Shown piece after piece: positions 23,828-32,759 of a stretch of DNA of 64,000 bases (positions are counted from its first letter, which is position 1; every line of letters begins with the position of its first letter). Source of the DNA: Oscillospiraceae bacterium (GTDB taxonomy: Bacteria; Bacillota; Clostridia; Oscillospirales; Oscillospiraceae); NCBI GenBank assembly GCA_017395085.1, contig JAFPWF010000010.1, positions 102,705 through 166,704 of the forward strand, read 5' to 3'. A program made the position numbers and the translations under genes. Under the pieces are notes generated by a model. The model made no database searches and was not told the origin of the DNA. It saw only the letters and a list, made by a program, of their open reading frames with translations.

Positions 23828-24847
23828 TCAGCTCCTGTTCAGCATATTTTCGATCCGTTTCGCGGTTTCAAATCGCCGGTCATGCGCGCGGAGGGCTTCC
23901 TCCGATTCACAGCGCGAGCGGCTCTTAGCGAAACGTTCTTCCAGCGAGACCTCTCGGTCGCTCTGCAGATACTTGTCCGCAAGGAACAGCAACGCAGCTT
24001 CGTTCAGCGCATCGCCTTCAACATCGTGGTGCTGCGCGATTACCTCCGCCGTATCAGGGTAACCCAAGGTGCGAAGCCATGCCGCTCCGAGAACGGCGTG
24101 ATCCGGTTCGGAACGTGCGACATCATGCAGCATACCTGCGGAAAAAAGCAGATTACGGTCAATCGGCACTCCGGCCGCTTCTGCCCTTTCCGCCAACTGC
24201 AGTGCCATCCCGGCAACCGCTCGGCAGTGTTCTATTACATGCTCGAGAGTTCCTGCCGCGTGCAACAGCGCGAGGCAGACCTCTTCCGTGAGTTTCGGGT
24301 GCGGCACCCTGCCGACTTCGGCAGGGGTCAGCGTTTCCCCGTCCCATTCCAGGACTGAAACCGAGGTGTGCAGCAGCTTCGGGCGCTGGCCGGTCATGCT
24401 GTCAATGGCGGACTTGTGGCTGACGATGACGATGTCGCCCTCCGATTCCTGCAGGCAGGACAGTACCGCCCGGTGCATACGATGCCGGACGGATTCCGGC
24501 GTTTCGGCGCTCTCGGGCCAGACATCCGGGTTCTTCTCACGCGCGGCGTAGAGTTCCGGCCAACGGACCATGATTTCGGAAAACGGCAAGCCGTCCCACT
24601 CGCCCAAGTCCTGCTCTTCCAGGCCGGGCATGATCCGGGGCTCCGGGCAGAGCGGCTGCGCCGTTTCAATTGCCCGCATCAGATAGCTGGAGAACACCGG
24701 CTTTCCCGTGAGTTCCGGGTCAAAGGGCAGCAGCGCCGCCTGCATCCGCCCGATGGCGGCAAGCGGCAGGTCGGTACGGCCGAGACACCAGCGCTCTCCC
24801 AGAGGGATGTCCGGGTGTCCGTGGCGAACCAGATATACGCGCCTCAT
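23828..24847 (-). CDS. Histidine-phosphatase / HD-domain fusion protein
   Basis: A 339-residue, two-domain protein. The N-terminal half is a histidine (phosphoglycerate mutase-type) phosphatase: MRRVYLVRHGHPD with the catalytic RHG, GLEEQDLGEWDG and IVIVSHKSAID. The C-terminal half is a metal-dependent HD phosphohydrolase: a conserved His near CRAVAGMAL, LLFSAGMLHDVARSEPDH, and AQHHDVEG. It overlaps the nucleotidyltransferase gene by four bases. The phosphorylated substrate is unknown; a nucleotide intermediate or by-product of cofactor maturation is a guess from context. Confidence 0.8.
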   Translation of the reverse strand: MRRVYLVRHGHPDIPLGERWCLGRTDLPLAAIGRMQAALLPFDPELTGKPVFSSYLMRAIETAQPLCPEPRIMPGLEEQDLGEWDGLPFSEIMVRWPELYAAREKNPDVWPESAETPESVRHRMHRAVLSCLQESEGDIVIVSHKSAIDSMTGQRPKLLHTSVSVLEWDGETLTPAEVGRVPHPKLTEEVCLALLHAAGTLEHVIEHCRAVAGMALQLAERAEAAGVPIDRNLLFSAGMLHDVARSEPDHAVLGAAWLRTLGYPDTAEVIAQHHDVEGDALNEAALLFLADKYLQSDREVSLEERFAKSRSRCESEEALRAHDRRFETAKRIENMLNRS

Positions 24848-25770
24848 CCGAATATCTCCCTAAAGTAGTCTTCATAAAGTTCGCCGGCAGCATCCCGCAC
24901 CGCGGCGGAGTATGCTTCATAGCGTTCCAGCAGCGTTCGGCCCTTTTCGGTCAGGAAGCTCTTGCCGCCGCCGGCGCCGCCCTGGCTGCGCTGGACCAGT
25001 GAATAGTGCAGCTGCGACTCCAGCGTGCGGATGGTGTTCCAGCCGCTGGAATAGGAGATCTGCATCCGCTGGCACGCCATACGCACCGAATGCGTCTCGT
25101 CCACCAGCTGCAGCAGCATGGCGGTGCGGCTGTCGAAAAACACCTTTTCCCGCGCGAGCGCCACGCTGACCACCGGGCGCACCAGCTGCTCGTTGTGGTA
25201 CTTCAGCAGAGCGCGGTAGTCTTCAGGCGTGTCGGCGTCGTGCAGAACGCCCCGATCTTCCACCGAAACATAGCTCATTTCCTCGCCGCAGCGGTCCAGC
25301 GCGCCCCGCAGGCCGCGCTCACCCGGATCGGCAAGGATGGCGTCAAACAGGCTTGATGCGATCATCATCGGGTGGCCGACTTCCCCGCCACAAACAGGCC
25401 CCGCAAGCGGCGCATCGCTTTCCAGCAGTTTCTGCACCGTGTCGGCAGTAAACAGCGGGATATCCACCGGCGTGAACAGCACACGGTCGCACTTATCCTT
25501 AAGGTAGCGCAGGCCGATACAGACCGACTCGAACATCTGCGTCGTCTCATAGGCCTCATTGCGCAGAAAAACGATTCCGTTCCCGGCAAGGTGCCGCTCC
25601 AGCATCACGGCGTTGTATCCCGTAACCATGACGATTTTATCCACGCCGGCCTGCTGGAATGTCGCCACCACGCGCTGGGCGATGGAGATAGATCCGACAT
25701 TCAGCATGGGCTTAAAGTCCCCCATGCGCGAGGACATGCCCGCCGCCGTAATGAGTGCTGCCGTTGTCAA
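24844..25770 (-). CDS. MobA-like nucleotidyltransferase fused to ModE-like HTH (DVU_1551 type)
   Basis: Residues 1-190 are a MobA/MocA-type NTP transferase: ALITAAGMSSRMGDFKPML, VMVTGYNAVMLERHL, VLFTPVDIPLFTADTV and GGEVGHPMMI. Residues about 205-308 resemble the ModE/LysR-type winged HTH: FFDSRTAMLLQLVDETHSVRMACQRMQISYSSGWNTI, GGAGGGKSFLTEKGRTLLERY. It probably makes the cytosine-dinucleotide form of the cofactor (MCD) and may sense or control molybdenum genes. The start is TTG behind AAGGTGA. This matches the family seen at DVU_1551 in Desulfovibrio. First gene of the operon. Confidence 0.82.
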   Translation of the reverse strand: MTTAALITAAGMSSRMGDFKPMLNVGSISIAQRVVATFQQAGVDKIVMVTGYNAVMLERHLAGNGIVFLRNEAYETTQMFESVCIGLRYLKDKCDRVLFTPVDIPLFTADTVQKLLESDAPLAGPVCGGEVGHPMMIASSLFDAILADPGERGLRGALDRCGEEMSYVSVEDRGVLHDADTPEDYRALLKYHNEQLVRPVVSVALAREKVFFDSRTAMLLQLVDETHSVRMACQRMQISYSSGWNTIRTLESQLHYSLVQRSQGGAGGGKSFLTEKGRTLLERYEAYSAAVRDAAGELYEDYFREIFG

Positions 25771-25808
25771 ATGCGTTCACCTTCTTCCGCCATTGTTCCT
25801 GTCAAAAT

Positions 25809-25838
25809 ATTATACCCTTTCATCCGACTTGTTTTCAA
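25809..25838 (-). promoter_or_regulatory. Promoter of the DVU_1551-like operon
   Basis: On the minus strand TTGAAA, an 18-bp spacer and TATAAT lie about 40 bp before the TTG start. The rest of the 280-bp divergent gap toward the 84-residue gene has no clear promoter that I can support. Confidence 0.65.
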
Positions 25839-26049
25839 GTGCTATTTGCATCCGGTTGCCTGCGCTGTGCCATCACAACCTTCCAGCTGTTTCACACTGA
25901 TAAAATCACCAAAAACACTCCAAGTTTTTTAAGCAGTTTTCACAAAAACCAGGTTTGAGATTCTGCGAATCGTTTTTGGATACAACTTGAACTGGAACCC
26001 TTGGAGGAATAAAATAGCATTAGATCATTATGGGATCCGGAGTAACGAC

Positions 26050-26304
26050 ATGGAAGAAGAACTGTTTGAAATCACGGCAACCTCTGTCACGGTGGAAGTG
26101 ACGGATGCATACACCGGCAACGTCTACCGCCGGGAGCTCCCCATTGACTACTATGAAAACGCAAACTTTCTGAAGCTCAGCGGTGAGAATATGGACGGCA
26201 GCGTTTCCCAACTGGTTTTCCTGACTCCCCGCGGCATCCAGCGGACCAAAGACCTGATCGGTAAAGGTGCCGACAGCGATCCCTGCGGCGGCCACAGTCA
26301 CTGA
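26050..26304 (+). CDS. Small acidic protein of unknown function in the Mop cluster
   Basis: An 84-residue protein (MEEELFEITATSVTVEVTDAY...) with mixed beta and helix character and a C-terminal CGGHSH that could bind a metal. I do not recognise a family. GGAG lies just upstream of the chosen ATG. It precedes the molybdoenzyme gene by 75 bp in the same direction and is probably cotranscribed; a role in cofactor handling is inference only. Confidence 0.65.
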   Translation: MEEELFEITATSVTVEVTDAYTGNVYRRELPIDYYENANFLKLSGENMDGSVSQLVFLTPRGIQRTKDLIGKGADSDPCGGHSH

Positions 26305-26378
26305 TCCGTCTGTTAATCTGCGCATCCCCCTGAACGGGTAATCAAATAAACCATTATATAATTCAAGGAGGAAAACAC

Positions 26379-29132
26379 ATGGTAAGAAAAACACTTGTCA
26401 TCAACGGCGTGACCAGGAACCTCGTGCTCTGCAAGGACGAGACCCTCGCCACCGTGTTGCGTGAGCATCTGCTGCTCACCGGCTGCAAAATCGGTTGCGG
26501 CGAAGGCCACTGCGGCGCTTGCAACGTCATCATGAACGGCAAGGTCACCAAGGCCTGCATCGTGAAGATGAGCAAGGTTCCCGACAACGCCGTGATCACC
26601 ACCATCGAGGGTGTCGGCACCCTCAGCGATATGCATCCCCTGCAGGTTGCCTGGATGGCATTCGGATGCGCACAGTGCGGCTTCTGCACCCCTGGCTTCA
26701 TCATCAGCGCAAAGGTTCTGCTCGAAGAGAATCCGAACCCCACCCGCGAAGAAGTCCGCGACTGGTTCAACAAGACCCGCAACCTGTGCCGCTGCACTGG
26801 CTACAAGCCGCTGGTTGACGCCGTCATGGCCGCCGCTGCCGTGATGCGCGGTGAGATCAGCAAGGAAGACCTCATCTTCAAGGCCACTGGCGACAGCATC
26901 AAGGGAACCAAGTACATCCGTCCCTCCGCTGCACAGAAAGTCACCGGTCAGTGGGACTTCGGTGCTGATGATGCCCTGAAGATGCCAGGCTGCCTGCGCC
27001 TTGCCCTGACCCAGGCCAAGGTTTCCCACGCAAACATCAAGAGCATCGATACCAGTGAAGCCGAGAAGATGCCCGGCGTTGTCAAGGTCATCACCTACAA
27101 GGATATCCTTGCTGCCGGCGGCACCAACCAGATCAATGGCCTCGTCATGCTGCCGAAGCACAACAAGACCGATGGTTTCGAGCGTCCGGTTCTCTGCTCC
27201 GACAAGATCTTCCAGTTCGGTGATGCCATTGCCATCGTCGCCGCCGACACCGAGGCACATGCCCGTGCCGCCGCCGAGGCAGTCAAGGTCGACATCGAGG
27301 AGCTGCCCGCCTATATGAGCGCTCTCGACGCTATGGCTCCCGACGCCATTGAGATTCACCCGGGTACCCCGAACGTCTTCTATGAGACCAACTGCATCAA
27401 GGGACCGGACTTCGATTGGGACAGCATCCCCGATGCGCAGCAGGTTGAGATTGAGAGCTACTGCTCCCGTCAGCCGCACCTGCACCTCGAGCCGGACAAC
27501 GGCTACGGCTACATCGATGAGGACGGCATGGTCACGGTGCACTCCAAGTCCATCGGTATCCACCTGCATATGCCGATGATCGCTGCCGGTATCGGCGTTC
27601 CGATGGAGAATCTTCGCATCGTCCAGAACCACGCGGGCGGTACCTTTGGCTACAAGTTCTCCCCGACCAACGAAGCGCTCATTGGCGCAGCCGCCAAGAT
27701 CCTCGGTGTTCCCGTTTCCCTGAACTTCACCCAGTTCCAGAACATCACCTACACCGGCAAGCGTTCCCCGGCCTTCATGCACATCAAGCTGGCCGCCGAC
27801 AAGGACGGCAAGCTGCTTGCTCTGTGGGGCGACAACTATGTTGACCACGGCCCGTACTCCGAGTTCGGCGACCTGCTGACCATGCGTCTCAGCCAGTTCA
27901 CCGGCGCCGGCTACGGCATCGCCTCCATCCGCAACAAGAGCCAGACCGTGTTCACCAACCATGCATGGGGCTCCGCCTTCCGTGCTTACGGTTCTCCGCA
28001 GTCCTTCATGGGCTCTGAAATCGCCATCGACTGCCTGGCCGCCAAGATGGGCATCGACCCGTTCGAGATGCGCGCCATGAACTGCTACAAAGAGTCCGAA
28101 GGCACCACCATCCCGACCGGCTATGCACCCGATGTGTACTGCGAAGAGGCACTGTTCGAGAAGGCCCGTCCGTACTATCTGGCTGCCAAGGAGAGAGTTG
28201 CCGAGAAGAACGCCGCCTCCGACGGCCGCTACAAATACGGCGTCGGCGTGTCCCTGGGTGTCTATGGCTGCGGCCTTGACGGTGTGGACGCCTCCTCCGC
28301 CTATGCAGAGCTGAACAAGGACGGCACGGTCACCATCTATGTCTCCTGGGAGGATCACGGCCAGGGCGCTGACATGGGTGCTCTCGTCTCCGCGCATGAG
28401 ACCCTGCGTCAGGCAGGCTTCAAGCCCGAGGACATCCGCCTTGTCATGAACGACACCAAGTACACCCCGAACTCCGGTCCTGCCGGCGGTTCCCGCTCTC
28501 AGGTTATGTCCGGTAACGCCTGCCGTCTCGCTGCCGAGGCGCTGCTTGCCGAGATGAAGAAGGACGATGGCACATGGCGCACCTATGACGAAATGGTCGC
28601 CGACGGCAAGAAGCTGAAGGTCGAAGGCAACTGGGTCACCACCTACTGCGCCGACCACCCGGTGGATCAGGACACCGCACAGGGCGAGCCGTTTGCCACC
28701 TACATGTACACCATCTTCCTGCCCGAAGTCTGCGTCGACACCGAGACCGGCAAGGTCAAGGTTGAGAAGTTCACCGCTGTCGCCGACGTCGGTACCATCA
28801 TGAACAGGCTGCTCGTAGATGGCAACTTCTACGGCGGTCTTGCCCAGGGCATCGGCCTTGCGCTGACTGAGGACTTCGAGGATCTGTCGAAGCACACCAG
28901 CCTGCTGAAGTGCGGCATCCCGTACATCAAGGACATCCCCGATGACATCCACGTTGTCTACAACGAGACCTACCGTCCGAACGGACCTTACGGTGCCGCC
29001 GGCTGCGGCGAGGCCCCGCTGGATGCTCCTCACCCGGCTGTCCTCAATGCCATCTTCAACGCCACTGGCGCCCGCGTCACCCGCATCCCGGCTACCCCGG
29101 ACAAGGTGCTCGCCGCGCTGAAGGCACTCTAA
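26379..29132 (+). CDS. Molybdenum-containing aldehyde oxidoreductase (Mop/xanthine-oxidase family)
   Basis: A 917-residue single-chain enzyme, near the 907 residues of Desulfovibrio gigas Mop. N terminus: plant-type [2Fe-2S] ligands in GCKIGCGEGHCGACNV, and the second cluster in CGFCTPGF with NLCRCTGYKPL. The rest is the molybdopterin-binding part: HLEPDNGYGY, GGTFGYKFSPT, FRAYGSPQ, DHGQGADMGALVSAHE, GGSRSQVMSGNA, and the catalytic Glu in AAGCGEAPLDAPHPAV. No FAD domain is present. It hydroxylates aldehydes, or a related substrate, using water. Accessory genes flank it on both sides. The exact substrate is unknown. Confidence 0.9.
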   Translation: MVRKTLVINGVTRNLVLCKDETLATVLREHLLLTGCKIGCGEGHCGACNVIMNGKVTKACIVKMSKVPDNAVITTIEGVGTLSDMHPLQVAWMAFGCAQCGFCTPGFIISAKVLLEENPNPTREEVRDWFNKTRNLCRCTGYKPLVDAVMAAAAVMRGEISKEDLIFKATGDSIKGTKYIRPSAAQKVTGQWDFGADDALKMPGCLRLALTQAKVSHANIKSIDTSEAEKMPGVVKVITYKDILAAGGTNQINGLVMLPKHNKTDGFERPVLCSDKIFQFGDAIAIVAADTEAHARAAAEAVKVDIEELPAYMSALDAMAPDAIEIHPGTPNVFYETNCIKGPDFDWDSIPDAQQVEIESYCSRQPHLHLEPDNGYGYIDEDGMVTVHSKSIGIHLHMPMIAAGIGVPMENLRIVQNHAGGTFGYKFSPTNEALIGAAAKILGVPVSLNFTQFQNITYTGKRSPAFMHIKLAADKDGKLLALWGDNYVDHGPYSEFGDLLTMRLSQFTGAGYGIASIRNKSQTVFTNHAWGSAFRAYGSPQSFMGSEIAIDCLAAKMGIDPFEMRAMNCYKESEGTTIPTGYAPDVYCEEALFEKARPYYLAAKERVAEKNAASDGRYKYGVGVSLGVYGCGLDGVDASSAYAELNKDGTVTIYVSWEDHGQGADMGALVSAHETLRQAGFKPEDIRLVMNDTKYTPNSGPAGGSRSQVMSGNACRLAAEALLAEMKKDDGTWRTYDEMVADGKKLKVEGNWVTTYCADHPVDQDTAQGEPFATYMYTIFLPEVCVDTETGKVKVEKFTAVADVGTIMNRLLVDGNFYGGLAQGIGLALTEDFEDLSKHTSLLKCGIPYIKDIPDDIHVVYNETYRPNGPYGAAGCGEAPLDAPHPAVLNAIFNATGARVTRIPATPDKVLAALKAL

Positions 29133-29141
29133 GTACAACCC

Positions 29142-29195
29142 TTTTCAAAGCACAGAAGCAATGCTATAATGGAGAGGCCCTTCGGGGCCTCTCTG
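29142..29195 (+). promoter_or_regulatory. Promoter plus 5' UUCG hairpin before the accessory operon
   Basis: TTTTCA, 17 bp, TATAAT, the same -35 form as before the MoeA-like gene. Immediately after it AGAGGCCC TTCG GGGCCTCT forms a very stable tetraloop hairpin. Without a T-run it would sit at the 5' end of the mRNA, where it may protect it, although it could also attenuate read-through from the Mop gene. Confidence 0.55.
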
Positions 29196-29250
29196 TGTTC
29201 CGTAAACACAATCACTGCGTATTCCCACTTTGAGTCCGGGAGGGATGCCT

Positions 29251-31545
29251 GTGGCACAGATTCAGGAACGTGGTTCCACCCACGTCTACAAGGTAAACAA
29301 GATCTCCAAGGAAGAAATGGAGAATATGGTGACGCGCTGCGTCTATGAGGAAGCGCCCTTCTGCAATGCCGCCTGCCCGCTGAAGCTCGACACCCGCGCA
29401 ATGCTGAAAGCTGCGGCGGCGGGGGACTTCAAAAAGGCGCTGCAGCTGTATGAAAAAGCTGCAACCTTCCCGCTGATTGTATCCGCAGGCTGTGAAGCGC
29501 CCTGTGAACAGAAGTGCCGCCTTTGCGAGTGCGGTGAGGGCCTTGCCATCCGCGAGGTGGAAGCGGCGGTCGCGCGCTTCGGCCAGGCGCAAAGGCTCGG
29601 CGGGATCTTCCGTACCAAAAAGAAAAAGACGGTCGCAGTACTCGGTTCTGGGCTGTTTGCGCTGTTTCTGGCGGGAGAGCTCGAAAAGAAGGCCTACCCG
29701 ATCACGGTGTTCTGTGAGCAGCCGGACCTGGAGAACTTTCTGCGCTGCGGTACGGAGTTTCTGGACCAGGAAGCCTTCGGATTGGAACTGAAGCGCCTGA
29801 AGGGAAAAGACATTTCTTTTGTTTTTTCCTGCAGCATCACCGCAGACTTCCTGGCAGAGAAGCGTGTCGCCTTTGATGTGCTCTGTATTTCCGAAGCCGT
29901 GTTTGCACGTCTGCTCCCGAGTGCTGCCTTTGTACCGGAACTTCAATACTGCGAGGAAGAGAAGCTGGTTACGGGCAGCTCCGCCGGAGTGATGGACGCC
30001 GCCTTTCAGGCGAAAAAGGCCGCCCTGACGGTGGACCGCCTTGCACAGAATCTCGACCCGCGCAACATGCGCGGTCAGGAGGATCCTTTTGAAAGCCGCC
30101 TCTACACAGATCTTTCCGCGGCAAAGGAACTGGCGCGGATTCCGGCGCAGACCGGCGGCTACACCAAAGAGGAGGCTGTCAAAGAAGCCGGCCGCTGCAT
30201 CCAGTGCCACTGCGACGAGTGCATGAAGAGCTGCGCCTACCTCAAGCATTACAAAAAATATCCGGGGCTCCTGTCCCGCGAAATCTTCAACAACACGCAG
30301 ATCATCATGGGCGACCACCAGCTGAATAAGCCGATGAACGCCTGCACGCTCTGCGGACAGTGCACGGCGGTCTGCCCGAACGGTTTCGACATGGCCCATG
30401 TCTGCGCGACGGCGCGGCGGAACATGGTTTCGACCGACAAAATGCCGCTGGCTCCGCATGAGTTTGCCCTGATGGATATGATCTTCTCCAACGGCGACGC
30501 CTTCCTCGCAAGGCCGCAGCCCGGCGTGGAGAAGTGTAAATACGTGTTCTTCCCCGGCTGTCAGGCGGTGGCCGTTGCGCCCGAAACGGTAAAGGCGGCC
30601 TATCTGGACCTCTGCGAGAGGCTGGAAGGAGGCGTGGCGCTGATGCTGGGCTGCTGCGGTGCCATCTGCGACTGGGCCGGGCGATACGAGATGCAGGCCG
30701 GCACACGTGAATTCCTTCTGCAGGAGTTTTCAAAGCTCGGGGACCCGGTCATCATCGCCGGATGCCCGACCTGCAAAAAGGAACTCGCCGAATCCGTCGG
30801 CGGCGAGATCATCGGCATCTGGGACGTGTTGGAAGAGATTGGCCTGCCGGAGGATGCGCACGGTCTGGACCGCCCCGCCGCCCTGCATGACGCCTGCGGT
30901 GCCCGCGGGGACGCCCCTACGCAGGAAGCCATCCGTGATCTGGCCAGGAAGCTCGGCGTCACCCTGGTGGAAACCGAGTACTCCGGCGACCGTGCGCCCT
31001 GCTGCGGTTACGGCGGGCTGACCGCCTATGCAAACCCCGAGGTCGCTGCGGAAATCACGCAGAAAGCGCTGGAGCGTTCCGATGCGCCCTTTCTTTCTTA
31101 CTGCATGGCCTGCCGCGACCGCTTTGCACGGCAGGGACGTGAGTCACGCCACATTCTGGAATTGGTTTACGGCACCGATGCCGGGGCACCGCCGGACATC
31201 AGTGAAAAGCGATATAACCGCCTGAATCTGAAAAAAGAGCTCCTCTCGGAGCTCTGGCATGAGGAGACCGCCGAGATGAAACTGGATTACACGCTGGAAT
31301 ATACCGATGAAGCCCGGCAGCTGATGGACGGCCGAATGATTCTGACCGACGATGTCATTGCCGTCCTGAACTACTTCCGCGAAACCGGCGAAGCGATTCT
31401 GGACGACGAAACCGGGCTCATGATCGCCCGCAAGCGCGTCGGGAACGCCACTTTCTGGGTGAAGTTCACCCAGCCGGAGCCGGATCATTACCTGGTGCAC
31501 CGGGCGTACAGTCACCGGATGAACGTGGTCAGGAGGGATGGCTGA
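29251..31545 (+). CDS. Pyridine-nucleotide-disulfide oxidoreductase/dicluster-binding protein (DVU_1558 type)
   Basis: About 764 residues. The N-terminal Cys-rich half resembles the glutamate-synthase-small-subunit Fe-S module (CNAACPLKLDTRAML, CEAPCEQKCRLCECGEGLAIREVE) followed by a degenerate nucleotide-binding segment (VAVLGSGLFALFLAGEL). Then come CIQCHCDECMKSC and CTLCGQCTAVCPNGFDMAHVCATARR ([4Fe-4S] ferredoxin-type clusters) and CCG-type Cys-rich repeats (FFPGCQA, LGCCGAICDWAG, AGCPTCKKEL, PCCGYGGLTAYANP). The GTG start fits GGGAGGG spacing. It likely carries electrons between the molybdoenzyme and another carrier. It heads a tightly packed five-gene operon. Confidence 0.82.
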   Translation: MAQIQERGSTHVYKVNKISKEEMENMVTRCVYEEAPFCNAACPLKLDTRAMLKAAAAGDFKKALQLYEKAATFPLIVSAGCEAPCEQKCRLCECGEGLAIREVEAAVARFGQAQRLGGIFRTKKKKTVAVLGSGLFALFLAGELEKKAYPITVFCEQPDLENFLRCGTEFLDQEAFGLELKRLKGKDISFVFSCSITADFLAEKRVAFDVLCISEAVFARLLPSAAFVPELQYCEEEKLVTGSSAGVMDAAFQAKKAALTVDRLAQNLDPRNMRGQEDPFESRLYTDLSAAKELARIPAQTGGYTKEEAVKEAGRCIQCHCDECMKSCAYLKHYKKYPGLLSREIFNNTQIIMGDHQLNKPMNACTLCGQCTAVCPNGFDMAHVCATARRNMVSTDKMPLAPHEFALMDMIFSNGDAFLARPQPGVEKCKYVFFPGCQAVAVAPETVKAAYLDLCERLEGGVALMLGCCGAICDWAGRYEMQAGTREFLLQEFSKLGDPVIIAGCPTCKKELAESVGGEIIGIWDVLEEIGLPEDAHGLDRPAALHDACGARGDAPTQEAIRDLARKLGVTLVETEYSGDRAPCCGYGGLTAYANPEVAAEITQKALERSDAPFLSYCMACRDRFARQGRESRHILELVYGTDAGAPPDISEKRYNRLNLKKELLSELWHEETAEMKLDYTLEYTDEARQLMDGRMILTDDVIAVLNYFRETGEAILDDETGLMIARKRVGNATFWVKFTQPEPDHYLVHRAYSHRMNVVRRDG

Positions 31546-31766
31546 TGGCAGCGGAGCGGAATTATTATACCATTGACCCCGAGGGCAAGCTGCAGTGCGT
31601 CAAGTGCGGCGTGAAACTCATCAAGGGTAAAGCGAAGTTTATGTATCTCGATAATGGCTTTCCGGTGGAGCTGCCGGTCTGCCCGGTTTGCGGCTTTGTC
31701 TATGTGCCGGAAGAACTGGCGCTTGGCAAAGTGCTCTCGGTTGAAAAGGCTCTGGAGGATAAATGA
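31545..31766 (+). CDS. Small CxxC redox/zinc protein (DVU_1557 family)
   Basis: A 73-residue protein with two CxxC pairs, CVKCGVKL and CPVCGFVY, typical of a rubredoxin-like or zinc-ribbon site. It overlaps the stop of the dicluster gene and the start of the methyltransferase gene. It corresponds to the DVU_1557 family redox protein of Mop clusters; its exact role is not established. Confidence 0.8.
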   Translation: MAAERNYYTIDPEGKLQCVKCGVKLIKGKAKFMYLDNGFPVELPVCPVCGFVYVPEELALGKVLSVEKALEDK

Positions 31767-32302
31767 CCTCGCATCCGGGAGGAACGGAACACACCCTGAA
31801 CCTGCTGGCGATTGCCGTGGACGCCGGCCTCTCTCCAGGTGGGAGGATTCTTGACCTAGGCGCCGGAGCCGGAGAAACCGTGCTGCTGCTGAGGGAGCTG
31901 GGCTTTGCGGCGGAGGGAATCGATCTCGCGCCGCGCTCTCTGGCAGTCCGGGAAGGCAGTCTCCTGTGTACGGAATATTCGGATGGTTCTTTCGACGCCG
32001 TGATCAGCCAGTGCGCATTCTTTGTTTCCGGCAACGTGCCAGGCGCTCTCTGCGAAAGTTTCCGGCTGCTGAAGCCGGGCGGTTTGCTGCTGCTCTCCGA
32101 TGTTTGCTTTAAGCCGCTTCGTCCGCAGGCTGAGGCCGCCGGTTTTCGAGTGCTCTGGGAAGAGGACATGACGCCGGTCTGGAAAGAGTATTACATTGAG
32201 GCAATCTGGCGGGGTGATCCGCTCTGCTGTGAGTTTTCGCAAAAGAAATGCGCCTATTCGGCGCTTGTTTGCAGAAAGGATGAAACCAATGGACCTGTTT
32301 GA
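31763..32302 (+). CDS. SAM-dependent methyltransferase (DVU_1556 family)
   Basis: A 179-residue class I methyltransferase with HPGGTEHTLNLLAIA at the N terminus, motif I ILDLGAGAGETVLLL, the acidic residue in GIDLAPRSL and FDAVISQCAFFVSG. It overlaps the previous gene by four bases and ends within the start of the next. Its substrate is unknown; in this cluster it probably modifies a cofactor or protein. Confidence 0.83.
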   Translation: MTSHPGGTEHTLNLLAIAVDAGLSPGGRILDLGAGAGETVLLLRELGFAAEGIDLAPRSLAVREGSLLCTEYSDGSFDAVISQCAFFVSGNVPGALCESFRLLKPGGLLLLSDVCFKPLRPQAEAAGFRVLWEEDMTPVWKEYYIEAIWRGDPLCCEFSQKKCAYSALVCRKDETNGPV

Positions 32303-32714
32303 CCACATTTTGGAGCTCAGCCGTTACGGCTATTTCTGCAGCCAGATTCTCGCCATCCTGACCCTGGAACTCACCGGTGAGGAAAACCCCAAACTGGTGC
32401 AGGCCATGGGCGGCCTGGACGGAGGCGTCGGCTATTCCAAAAACAACTGCGGCTGCCTGACGGGCGGTGCCTGCCTGATCTCGTACTTCACTGGGAAAGG
32501 CAGCGACTTTGAGGCTGAGAGTCCCGAGCACAAGGGCGCTCTGGCTGAGTTTTCGCAGTGGTTCCAGGACGAGATCACCGCCGATTACGGCGGCATCAAC
32601 TGCGAGGATATTATCGGCACAAACGCCGCGAAGCGTGTGGAGTACTGCCCGCAGATCATTGCCGCTACCTATGAAAAATGTGTGGAGATCCTGCAGAACC
32701 GCGGGCTGCTGTAA
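32289..32714 (+). CDS. C-GCAxxG-C-C family protein (DVU_1555 type)
   Basis: About 141 residues with the redox/metal motif of the C-GCAxxG-C-C group: YFCSQIL early, then NCGCLTGGACLISYF (GCxxGGxC), and later NCEDI and YCPQII cysteines. The ATG at 32289 is well spaced behind AAAGG and lies inside the methyltransferase end. Such proteins bind metals or Fe-S and accompany redox enzymes; no reaction is known. Confidence 0.82.
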   Translation: MDLFDHILELSRYGYFCSQILAILTLELTGEENPKLVQAMGGLDGGVGYSKNNCGCLTGGACLISYFTGKGSDFEAESPEHKGALAEFSQWFQDEITADYGGINCEDIIGTNAAKRVEYCPQIIAATYEKCVEILQNRGLL

Positions 32715-32759
32715 TATCCTGCAGTCTGACTATCCCGGAAGGAGACTCGGATCCCGACC

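Noticed and set aside
26313-29138. Very long minus-strand open frame across the Mop-like gene
   Set aside because: It is an antisense shadow of a GC-rich, strongly conserved enzyme gene; the plus-strand protein has all Fe-S and molybdopterin motifs.
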